DNA of 64,000 nucleotides from Sva-07 sp963716095 (GTDB lineage Bacteria; Actinomycetota; Acidimicrobiia; Acidimicrobiales; Ilumatobacteraceae). Both the position numbers and the translations under genes were made by a program. Of this stretch, positions 34,651 through 41,764 are shown piece by piece. Each line of letters begins with the position of its first letter. Positions within the stretch are counted from its first letter, which is position 1. The DNA lies in NCBI GenBank assembly GCA_963716095.1, contig CAVQSV010000023.1:797796-861795 (forward strand), given 5' to 3'. The notes below the pieces were generated by a model. That model saw only the letters and a program-made list of their open reading frames with translations. It made no database searches and had not been told where the DNA came from.

Positions 34651-36539
34651 CAGACGGCCAGCGCGGCGCGACGCGCTTCGAGGACGGCTTCGTGGATCGT
34701 TCGCGGAGCGACTGCGTCGCCGACCTGGATGGCACCGTCGATCGGAGCGGTCGGCAGACGGAAACCGCAATCGACGAGGGCCGCACACGCAATCGTGCGC
34801 CGCTCGCCCGAGTACCGGTCCTCGACCTCGACCTCGCCTGGCCGAACGATGCGCAGCAGCGTCCGGCGTTCGATCGTGGCGCCTGCCTGAGCGAGACGGG
34901 TGTTCGACGGTGCCAGGTCGCCGGTTCGGGAGAGCTCGTTGCCGGCGATGTTGTCCTGGGTGATCAGGACGGCCCGGGCGCCGAGCTCTTCCGCCAGTGC
35001 AACCGCAATCGGTCCGCCGATGGGATCGAACAGCACGATTGCGCCGTCGGCGGGAAGCTCGACGCTGCCGCCTCGCACGTCGGCGACGTCGACGACCACG
35101 GCGCCGTCGAGCACTTCGTATGGCCGAACACCGGGCAACGATCCGGTCGCCTGGATGACCGTCGTGTGGTCGTCCGCCTCCCACGAGCTGGTCGAGAGTT
35201 CGACTTCGATGCCGAGGCGCTCGTGCTCGCGCTGCCACCAGCTCACGAGGGCGGTGTTGGGGCCGGCCACCGCGGCCAGCCCACCGATCTGGTCGGCCTG
35301 TTCGACGATGGTGACGCGGTGGCCGCGGATCGACGCGACCCGTGCGGCCTCGAGGCCGGCGGGTCCCGCACCGACGACCACGACGTCGCGAGGGTGCGGC
35401 GACGCGACGTACCAGTCGGGATCCTCTGTTTCGCGCCCACTGGTCGGCTCGCCGATGCATGTCACGATCGGGTTGCGAGCGTCGCGCACCTGACAGGTCT
35501 GATTGCAGCGGGTGCACGGCCGAATCCGATCAGCGACGCCGGCGGCGAATTTGTCGACGAGGTCGGGGTCGGCGATCTGAGCGCGGGTCATCTCCACTGC
35601 GTCGCACAGCGACTCGTCGTCGTAGCCCCCGAGCGCCCACTCGGCTTGGCCGACCTCGACGATCGAGCCCTGCAGGATCACCGGCACGTCGGGGTGCGCT
35701 TCGCGGATCGCAGCGCGCACGGACCGACACAGGTCGATGTTGAATCCGGTCGGCTCGTGGAAGTCGGGGCGGGTCTTCTCGACGGTGTAGATCGAACCGC
35801 GGGTGACGACGAGGTAGTCGAGGCCGGCGCCCACCAATGCCACGGCGATCTCGGGTGCCATCTCCGGGGTGATGCCGGCCCAGGGTGCGAGTTCGTCGCA
35901 CGACAGACGGAGCCCGACGATCCGGTCGCCCGCCGCGCCGCGGGCGGCTTCGATCACCTGGCGGGCGAACTGCAGCCGGTCGTGGCCCCATTCGTCGTCG
36001 CGTTGGTTGGTGAGACCGGACAAGAACTGGCGCACGAGGCTGTGCTGGCCGGCGTTGATCTCGACGCCGTCGAGGTCGGCCTCGACGGCCAACTTGGTTG
36101 CGGTCGCGAACCCATCGACGACCGCGGCGATGTCGTCGGGCTCCATCCACTTGGGAACTTCCCGGGAGTTGACCTCGGGAACACGCGAGGGCGCCCAGAG
36201 CGGTGCCTGGTTGTAGGCAGACGAACCCTGGCCTCCGGCGTGATCGAGCGAGGCGATCACCAGCGAACCGTGCGGACGGCACGCAGCGACGATGGCGGCC
36301 CAGCCGTCTGCGCAACGCTCGGCAAGCGGTGACCGTTCGTAGGGCCAGTCGGACGGGTGGACCGAGGCGCCTTCGGCCACGATCGTGCCGCAGCCGCCGC
36401 GTGCGCGACGTCCGTAGTAGGCGACATGGCGTTCGGGGATCGACCGGTCGTCGGCGCCGAGGTTGGTGACGTGGGGGCCGAAGACGACCCGGTTCGGAGC
36501 CGTTCGTGAACCGATGGTGAGAGGCGTCAGCAACTGCAT
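34650..36539 (-). CDS. FadH/old-yellow-enzyme family FMN/FAD/4Fe-4S oxidoreductase (mycofactocin-system-like)
   Basis: 629 aa with the architecture of 2,4-dienoyl-CoA reductase. It has an N-terminal FMN TIM barrel (MQLLTPLTIGSRTAPNRVVF to about residue 330) and a 4Fe-4S site with CTRCNQTC and a fourth cysteine in IVTCIGEP (about 340-360). The C-terminal FAD/NAD(P) module has VVVVGAGPAGLEAARVA. Active-site differences from DCR (for example HVTNLGADD) suggest another substrate. NCBIfam describes two such families that co-occur with mycofactocin; length and context fit, but I could not test membership. It is coupled to the IGS repeat protein. Start ATG at 36539. Confidence 0.85.
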   Translation of the reverse strand: MQLLTPLTIGSRTAPNRVVFGPHVTNLGADDRSIPERHVAYYGRRARGGCGTIVAEGASVHPSDWPYERSPLAERCADGWAAIVAACRPHGSLVIASLDHAGGQGSSAYNQAPLWAPSRVPEVNSREVPKWMEPDDIAAVVDGFATATKLAVEADLDGVEINAGQHSLVRQFLSGLTNQRDDEWGHDRLQFARQVIEAARGAAGDRIVGLRLSCDELAPWAGITPEMAPEIAVALVGAGLDYLVVTRGSIYTVEKTRPDFHEPTGFNIDLCRSVRAAIREAHPDVPVILQGSIVEVGQAEWALGGYDDESLCDAVEMTRAQIADPDLVDKFAAGVADRIRPCTRCNQTCQVRDARNPIVTCIGEPTSGRETEDPDWYVASPHPRDVVVVGAGPAGLEAARVASIRGHRVTIVEQADQIGGLAAVAGPNTALVSWWQREHERLGIEVELSTSSWEADDHTTVIQATGSLPGVRPYEVLDGAVVVDVADVRGGSVELPADGAIVLFDPIGGPIAVALAEELGARAVLITQDNIAGNELSRTGDLAPSNTRLAQAGATIERRTLLRIVRPGEVEVEDRYSGERRTIACAALVDCGFRLPTAPIDGAIQVGDAVAPRTIHEAVLEARRAALAV

Positions 36540-36564
36540 GCGGGATCCATTCTGGCGTGCGCAG

Positions 36565-37140
36565 TCAATTCTGGCGAAGGGAGTGTTCTTCTCTCCGGAT
36601 CATGCGCACGATGTTGCTGCTGTGCTTGATCACGATCAGTCCGCACAATCCGGCGACCGCAAGGAACTCCCAGGCCGGCTTGCCCTGCACGATCAGACCG
36701 ATCGGAACACAGGCGACGGCGATCACCGATCCCAACGCTGCCTTGCCGGTCACCTTCGTGACCAACCACCACAGCCCCACCGCGAGTGGTGCCAGGATCG
36801 GCTGCACGATCAGCAACACCCCCGAACCGGTGGCGACTCCTTTGCCGCCCTTGAACCTGCGGAACACCGGGAACATGTGACCGACGATCGCAGCAGCTCC
36901 GCACCAGTAGGCCATCGGCCGACCGTCGAGGGCAAGACCGAGCCCTGCGGCCAGTGCGCCCTTGCCGGCGTCGAGCACGTACACCCAGACGCCCTTGCGC
37001 CATCCGAGGGCCCGGGTCACGTTCGATGCGCCAGGGTTTCCTGAGCCGAAGGTCGCGATGTCGATGCCGTTCGCGCGGGCGATCAGGATCGCCGACGGGA
37101 AGGTGCCGAGGACGTATGCGATCGGCACGAGCAGCAACAC
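36565..37140 (-). CDS. plsY: Glycerol-3-phosphate acyltransferase PlsY
   Basis: Membrane enzyme that acylates glycerol-3-phosphate from acyl-phosphate. 191 aa with five hydrophobic segments and the three signature loops: GSGNPGASNVTRALG, GHMFPVFRRFKGGKGVATG and the C-terminal VIKHSSNIVRMIRREE. GTG start at 37140 (MLLLVPIAYVLGTFPSAIL). Divergent from the helicase gene. Confidence 0.93.
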   Translation of the reverse strand: MLLLVPIAYVLGTFPSAILIARANGIDIATFGSGNPGASNVTRALGWRKGVWVYVLDAGKGALAAGLGLALDGRPMAYWCGAAAIVGHMFPVFRRFKGGKGVATGSGVLLIVQPILAPLAVGLWWLVTKVTGKAALGSVIAVACVPIGLIVQGKPAWEFLAVAGLCGLIVIKHSSNIVRMIRREEHSLRQN

Positions 37141-37202
37141 GAGTCACGATCCTTGCACGAACCAACCTCGAAACCTCCGACGATCGGGCAAACCGCACCC
37201 GC

Positions 37203-37208
37203 TAGGTT
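37203..37208 (+). promoter_or_regulatory. -10 box (TAGGTT) of the HelD-like gene
   Basis: TAGGTT ends 10 bases before the ATG at 37219 and excludes the longer upstream start. Confidence 0.4.
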
Positions 37209-37218
37209 GGCGTGCCCC

Positions 37219-39144
37219 ATGACGGCCGATCTGTTCCCTGATCTCGATCACGAGCGCACTCGATTGGCCTTCGCGCGTTCATCACGTGACCGGATGATCG
37301 GGCAGCTCGAGGGCCTCGACCCGGACAGCGCCGCCGACGAGATCACCAAGGAGTACATCGAGGTGACCGTTGCCGAGGCACTCGAGGATCTCCGCGGTCC
37401 CGGTGCCGGTGACTTCTTCGGACGGATCGACGAGTGGTACATCGGTCGCCGGCACATCGAGGACGAACGCCACGACCCCGTCGTGGTCGACTGGCGGGCG
37501 CCGATCGCTGCGCCGTTCTACCGAGCCACGTCGGTCGACCCGTTGGGGGTCGATTTCCGGCGTCGTTTCACGCTCGATGACGGCGAGCTGATCGCGTACC
37601 TCGACGAACACCTCGATGATCCCGACGAAGGTGAGGTCGCCGGTGGTATCCCCGATCCGGTGCTGGCCGAGATCGGCGCCGAGCGGTCGGGTGAGATGCG
37701 CGAGATCGTGTCGACGATCCAGGCCGAGCAGGACCTCGTGATCCGCTCCTCGATCGATCAGGTGCTCGTGGTGCAGGGCGGCCCGGGTACCGGCAAGACC
37801 GCGGTGGCGCTGCACCGTGCTGCGTACCTGCTGTTCGAGCATCGCGGCCGGCTGGCCCGCGACGGGGTGCTCGTGGTCGGTCCCAACAAGGCGTTTCTCG
37901 ACTACATCGGCAACGTGCTGCCGTCGCTCGGTGAGCGCACCGTGCGCCAGGCGACCGTCGACGAACTGTGCATTCCGCGCGTCGAGGTCACCGGCGCCGA
38001 CGACGTCGAGCTCGCCCGCTGGAAGGGGGACGCCGACCGGATCGGCGACCTCCACACAGCTGCCGTGGCTGCGATCCGACCCCCCGACGACGACATCGCC
38101 GTACCGATCGGCGCACGGACACACGTGATCGCTCGCGAGCTGTTCTCCGACTGGCTCGCCATTGCGCTCTCCGGCACCAGCCCGCTGAATCAGCGGCGCG
38201 AGCGGATGCGATCGCTGGCGCAGCGGGAGCTGCTGCAACGCACCGGCTCCGACGACGCATGGGCCAAGGCTGCGCCGCTGAAGTCGGCGATCAACAAGGC
38301 ATGGCCCACGCAGAAGCCGGTCAAGCTCGTCGACAAGCTGCTGCCGGGACCGTCGGGCAAGCGGCGGGTGTGGACCCGTGCCGATCAGCTGCTCGTCGAC
38401 GAAGCCAACTCGATGCTCAACGGTTCGCCGTTCACCTACGGCCACGTCATCGTCGACGAGGCACAGGATCACTCGGCGGTCGCGCTGCGGGTGATCGGCC
38501 GCCGGAGTCCGAGCGGCTCGATGACCTTGGTGGGCGACGTGGCGCAATCGACCACGCCGGCCGGGCAGGAACGGTGGTCGAGCGTGTTCGGTCACCTCGG
38601 CGGCGGCAAGGTGTCGGGGGCGATCGCCGATCTCACGATCGGCTACCGCGTCCCCGAGCCGATTCTGGTCGTGGCCAATCGTTTGCTGGCGCACACCGGC
38701 GTCGATGCCACCGAGAGCCGGAGTGTGCGTCGAACCGGCGAACCGCCGACCTGGCACCGGACGACGCCTCAGGAACTGGCGGCCGACACTGCAGCGCTCG
38801 CGGTCGCGACCAAGCATCGGCGTCGGGTCAGCGCGATCGTTGCGCCCCCGACGTGGCACGAAGCGATCGGCCTGGCCCTCGCGGAACATGGGCTGCGCGC
38901 TGTCGACCATGTGCACGAACTCGATCCGGACGAGCTTCCCGTGTTCGGGCCCGAGGCGGTCAAGGGTCTCGAGTTCGATGGTGTGATCGTTGTCAACCCC
39001 CACGAGATCCTCAGCGAGGGAACCGACCGCACTGTGACCGAACGGGGGGCTCGCCTGCTCTACGTGGGGATGACCCGAGCGGTCCAGGAGCTCCACTTCG
39101 TCACCGACTCGCCCGCCCCCGATGTGCTGGCGACGAACCAATAA
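37219..39144 (+). CDS. HelD-like UvrD/Rep superfamily 1 helicase
   Basis: 641 aa. It starts MTADLFPDLDHERTRLAFAR, then has the HelD-type N-terminal region ending VVVDWRAPIAAPFYRATS. Walker A is LVVQGGPGTGKTAVALHRAA (about residues 187-194), Walker B HVIVDEAQDHS. Further SF1 motifs are LTIGYRVPEPIL and GLEFDGVIVVNPHEI, and GARLLYVGMTRAVQELHFV lies near the end. HelD proteins remove stalled RNA polymerase from DNA; in actinobacteria some confer rifampicin tolerance. I see HelD-type sequence throughout, but not the specific Rif-contact residues. Divergent from plsY. Confidence 0.88.
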   Translation: MTADLFPDLDHERTRLAFARSSRDRMIGQLEGLDPDSAADEITKEYIEVTVAEALEDLRGPGAGDFFGRIDEWYIGRRHIEDERHDPVVVDWRAPIAAPFYRATSVDPLGVDFRRRFTLDDGELIAYLDEHLDDPDEGEVAGGIPDPVLAEIGAERSGEMREIVSTIQAEQDLVIRSSIDQVLVVQGGPGTGKTAVALHRAAYLLFEHRGRLARDGVLVVGPNKAFLDYIGNVLPSLGERTVRQATVDELCIPRVEVTGADDVELARWKGDADRIGDLHTAAVAAIRPPDDDIAVPIGARTHVIARELFSDWLAIALSGTSPLNQRRERMRSLAQRELLQRTGSDDAWAKAAPLKSAINKAWPTQKPVKLVDKLLPGPSGKRRVWTRADQLLVDEANSMLNGSPFTYGHVIVDEAQDHSAVALRVIGRRSPSGSMTLVGDVAQSTTPAGQERWSSVFGHLGGGKVSGAIADLTIGYRVPEPILVVANRLLAHTGVDATESRSVRRTGEPPTWHRTTPQELAADTAALAVATKHRRRVSAIVAPPTWHEAIGLALAEHGLRAVDHVHELDPDELPVFGPEAVKGLEFDGVIVVNPHEILSEGTDRTVTERGARLLYVGMTRAVQELHFVTDSPAPDVLATNQ

Positions 39145-39163
39145 TACAAGTACAATACAAGTA
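39143..39163 (+). repeat. Tandem AATACAAGTA pair in front of the methyltransferase gene
   Basis: AATACAAGTA occurs twice with one C between (11-base period), ending one base before the ATG. It forms a strikingly AT-rich spot in GC-rich DNA. Confidence 0.7.
39151..39156 (+). promoter_or_regulatory. -10 box (TACAAT) of the methyltransferase gene
   Basis: TACAAT, embedded in the tandem repeat, ends 7 bases before the ATG at 39164; a leaderless promoter. Confidence 0.4.
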
Positions 39164-39967
39164 ATGACGACGTCGACTGCCGCCTCCAGCTGGGACCCCG
39201 AGCAGTACCGGCGATTCGCCATCGAGCGGGCGCAGCCCTTCCACGACCTGCTGGCCATGCTGGGTGGTCGCCCGGTCGGGCGCGCGGTCGATCTCGGATG
39301 CGGGCCCGGCGAGCTGACCGCACTGGCCGCGCAGCAACTCGACGCCGACGAGATGGTCGGCATCGACAACGCCCCGACGATGCTGGCATCGGCTGTCGAA
39401 CATGCGAGCGAGCACGTCCGATTCGAGCTCGGCGACATCGCAACGTGGACGTCAGATCGCGATCATGACCTCGTCCTCGCCGCTGCGAGCCTGCAGTGGG
39501 TGCCCGATCACGCGACGGTGCTCGCCCGCTGGACCGACGCCTTGGCACCGGGCGGAACGCTCGCAGTGCAGGTTCCCGCCAACTCGCATGCGCCGACGCA
39601 CACGGTCGCGGCGGCGGTGGCTGCACGCGATCCGTACCTCTCGGCGTTCGGCCCGGCCGGTCCACCGATCGACCCCGTTGCGGAGTACGTGCTGCGACCC
39701 GACGACTACGCACGGCTGCTGCACCAACTCGGCTGTGTCGACATCGCCGTGCAGCTTCGTGTGTACCCGCACGTGTTGCCGACGCCGCAGCACGCCGTCG
39801 AGTGGGTGAAGGGCACGACCCTCACTCGCTTCCGCTCGACGCTCGAACCCGACGTGTACGAAGCGTTCCTCGCGGACTACGAGCGTGAACTCGTCTCCGA
39901 ACTCGGCCCCGACGAGCCGTGCTTCTTCCCGTTCAGCCGGATCCTGTTCGTCGCCCGGAAGCCCTGA
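39164..39967 (+). CDS. SAM-dependent methyltransferase (trans-aconitate 2-methyltransferase-like)
   Basis: 267 aa class I methyltransferase: AVDLGCGPGELTALAAQQL (SAM motif I), MVGIDNAPTMLASA, then DLVLAAASLQWVPDHATVLA and the C-terminal half with HAVEWVKGTTLTRFRSTLE, a segment typical of the Tam family. Trans-aconitate is the textbook substrate, but many relatives have others. Starts 19 bases after the helicase stop, with its own promoter inside the tandem repeat. Confidence 0.85.
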   Translation: MTTSTAASSWDPEQYRRFAIERAQPFHDLLAMLGGRPVGRAVDLGCGPGELTALAAQQLDADEMVGIDNAPTMLASAVEHASEHVRFELGDIATWTSDRDHDLVLAAASLQWVPDHATVLARWTDALAPGGTLAVQVPANSHAPTHTVAAAVAARDPYLSAFGPAGPPIDPVAEYVLRPDDYARLLHQLGCVDIAVQLRVYPHVLPTPQHAVEWVKGTTLTRFRSTLEPDVYEAFLADYERELVSELGPDEPCFFPFSRILFVARKP

Positions 39968-39976
39968 ACCCGGTCG

Positions 39977-40147
39977 TCACCCGAGGAGCAACAGACCAGC
40001 GACGAGCGCTGTGACGCCGACGAGCATCACGATGACGGCCCGCTTGTCGCTCCCGCGGGGACGCAGACTCGGGTCACCGCCGCCTTGTTCGCCGGCCTGA
40101 CGGGCCTGCATGCCCCAGTTGGCATTGCCGCCTCCGGATGCGGTCAT
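39977..40147 (-). CDS. Small single-pass membrane protein downstream of mftC
   Basis: 56 aa: polar Gly-rich N-terminus (MTASGGGNANWGMQARQAGE), a basic stretch RPRGSDKR and a C-terminal membrane helix AVIVMLVGVTALVAGLLLLG. It begins 17 bases after the mftC stop on the same strand, so it is probably co-transcribed with mftABC. No known mycofactocin gene looks like this. It might anchor or assist a membrane step of the pathway, but that is only inferred from position. Confidence 0.6.
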   Translation of the reverse strand: MTASGGGNANWGMQARQAGEQGGGDPSLRPRGSDKRAVIVMLVGVTALVAGLLLLG

Positions 40148-40164
40148 GGCGTGAGCCTCACGAT

Positions 40165-41325
40165 TCAGCGGCGGCCGATGGTGACCGGGACGCGCTCGGG
40201 TTTGGCCACGCGGACCGGCTTGGAGTGGTCCATCATCGGGCGCGGTGTGGTGTCGGCCGACGCTTCGAGCATGGCCGCTTCGCCGTAGCCCCCCACGCAC
40301 TCGGGGTCGGGGCCGTCGAGGGGGATCCCGACGAAGAACTTCGCTGCCATGCAGCCGCCCTGACAGGCGTCGTAGCTGCCACACGATGCGCAGGCACCTG
40401 CCGACTGCGGCTCACGCAGCTCGGCGAACAGGTCGCTGTGCTTCCACACGTCGGCGAATCCGCCCACGTCGCGGACCGAGCCGGCCTTGAATTCGTCATG
40501 GATCACGAACGGGCAGGCGTAGACATCGCCGATCGGATCGATCAGGCACACCACGCGGCCGGCGCCGCACATGTTGAGCCCGGGAAGTGGCTCCTCGCCG
40601 AGCGCATTGAGGTGGAAGAACGAATCACCGGTGAGCACGTTGTCGCCGTGAGCGACGAGCCAGTCGTAGATCTGGCGTTGCTGAGCCTGGGTCGGGTGGA
40701 GCTCGTGCCACGAATCGGCACCGCGGCCCGATGGCCGCAGGCGGGTGATGCGCAGCTGGGCGCCGAACGAGTCCGCCAGGGCCTTGAACTCGTCGAGTTG
40801 GTCGACGTTGTGGCGGGTGACGACCACCGAGATCTTGAACTCGCCGAAGCCGGCGTCGCGCAGGTGGTTCATCGCCTGGATCGCAGTGTCGTACGAGCCC
40901 TCGCCGCGTACGGCGTCGTTGGTGACCGCGTCGGTGCCGTCGAGTGAGATCTGGATGTCGAGGTACTTCATCGCGGCGAGGCGCTCGGCCTTCGCGGCGT
41001 CGATGAACGCGCCGTTGGTCGAGAACTTCACGCCGATGCCACGGTCGATCGAGTACTCGAGCAGCTCGAAGAAGTCGCGGCGGATCATCGGCTCGCCGCC
41101 ACCGATGTTGATGTAGAACACCTGCAGATCGTGCAGCTCGTCGAGCACGGCCTTCGCTTCGTCGGTGGTCAACTCACGCGGGTCGCGTCGCCCCGACGAC
41201 GACAGGCAGTGGACGCACTCGAGGTTGCAGGCATAGGTGAGTTCCCACGTGAGACAGATCGGAGCGTCGAGGCCCTCCTTGAGCTGCTCAACCAGGTGTG
41301 ACTTGGTGTTCGATGCGGTGCTCAT
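40165..41325 (-). CDS. mftC: Mycofactocin radical SAM maturase MftC
   Basis: Radical SAM/SPASM enzyme that decarboxylates and cyclises the C-terminal Val-Tyr of MftA. 386 aa: the radical SAM cluster motif is TYACNLECVHC (Cys33, 37, 40), followed by FYINIGGGEPMIRRDFFELL and DIQISLDGTDAV. The C-terminal SPASM cysteines are CGAGRVVCLIDPIGDVYACP and ACASCGSYDACQGGCMAA. ATG at 41325 overlaps the end of mftB by 38 bases. The whole set mftA-B-C is in the standard order. Confidence 0.95.
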   Translation of the reverse strand: MSTASNTKSHLVEQLKEGLDAPICLTWELTYACNLECVHCLSSSGRRDPRELTTDEAKAVLDELHDLQVFYINIGGGEPMIRRDFFELLEYSIDRGIGVKFSTNGAFIDAAKAERLAAMKYLDIQISLDGTDAVTNDAVRGEGSYDTAIQAMNHLRDAGFGEFKISVVVTRHNVDQLDEFKALADSFGAQLRITRLRPSGRGADSWHELHPTQAQQRQIYDWLVAHGDNVLTGDSFFHLNALGEEPLPGLNMCGAGRVVCLIDPIGDVYACPFVIHDEFKAGSVRDVGGFADVWKHSDLFAELREPQSAGACASCGSYDACQGGCMAAKFFVGIPLDGPDPECVGGYGEAAMLEASADTTPRPMMDHSKPVRVAKPERVPVTIGRR

Positions 41326-41608
41326 GGAGCATCTCCGATTCGGTGAGGGCGGTGAGGGCACGTTCGAACGACGGCCAACGGGTCTCGTCGACATCGCACG
41401 CGGTGAGGGTCTCGGCGAGCGTGTGCGCTCCATCGAGGTGCTGCACCACCCGCACGACGTCGGGGTGCTTGAGGAAGATCAGCTTGCGGTTGCCGTAGTG
41501 GTAGGCGAGCGCGCCGAACGGTTCGGGGCGCAGCGCCACCTGGGGGTCGAGCACCAGACGGGAGTCGAGCACGGTGCGCTGGTGATCGGACGTCAGTAGA
41601 CGCCGCAC
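41288..41608 (-). CDS. mftB: Mycofactocin precursor-binding chaperone MftB
   Basis: PqqD-like peptide chaperone (RRE) that presents MftA to MftC. The diagnostic stretch is LDPQVALRPEPFGALAYHYG followed by NRKLIFLKHPDVVRVVQHL. 106 aa from GTG 41608, overlapping the mftA stop by 16 bases; that gives about 20 residues before DPQVA, as in mycobacterial MftB. A GTG at 41572 would give 94 aa and is the alternative. Confidence 0.93.
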   Translation of the reverse strand: MRRLLTSDHQRTVLDSRLVLDPQVALRPEPFGALAYHYGNRKLIFLKHPDVVRVVQHLDGAHTLAETLTACDVDETRWPSFERALTALTESEMLHEHRIEHQVTPG

Positions 41609-41721
41609 ATGCCGTCGATCGAGATCTCCTCGACGAGCAACTCGTCGTCGAGCAGTTCGGTCGTGGTGTCGGCCTCGTCGGTCGCGGTGTCGTCGAGGGT
41701 GGCGGCCGTGGTGTCGTCCAT
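41593..41721 (-). CDS. mftA: Mycofactocin precursor peptide MftA
   Basis: 42 aa ribosomal precursor of the redox cofactor. An acidic Thr/Asp-rich leader (MDDTTAATLDDTATDEADTT) is followed by the conserved core EEISIDGMCGVY at the very C-terminus. The last two residues, Val-Tyr, become the cofactor. The gene is shorter than common gene-finder limits and easily missed. It has its own TAGTCT box 6 bases upstream, so it can be transcribed leaderless and apart from the ABC genes in front. Confidence 0.95.
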   Translation of the reverse strand: MDDTTAATLDDTATDEADTTTELLDDELLVEEISIDGMCGVY

Positions 41722-41727
41722 CCGGTG

Positions 41728-41733
41728 AGACTA
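41728..41733 (-). promoter_or_regulatory. -10 box (TAGTCT) of mftA
   Basis: TAGTCT on the minus strand ends 6 bases before the mftA ATG, in the 43-base gap after the permease gene. Confidence 0.45.
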
Positions 41734-41764
41734 ACCGAGCGGTCGTGACGGCACCATGTGCAGG

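Noticed and set aside
34244..34963. Plus-strand frame with IEPAEPIDA-type repeats
   Set aside because: It is the complement of the IGS repeat gene and has no start context; the minus-strand protein has a membrane helix and a coupled start.
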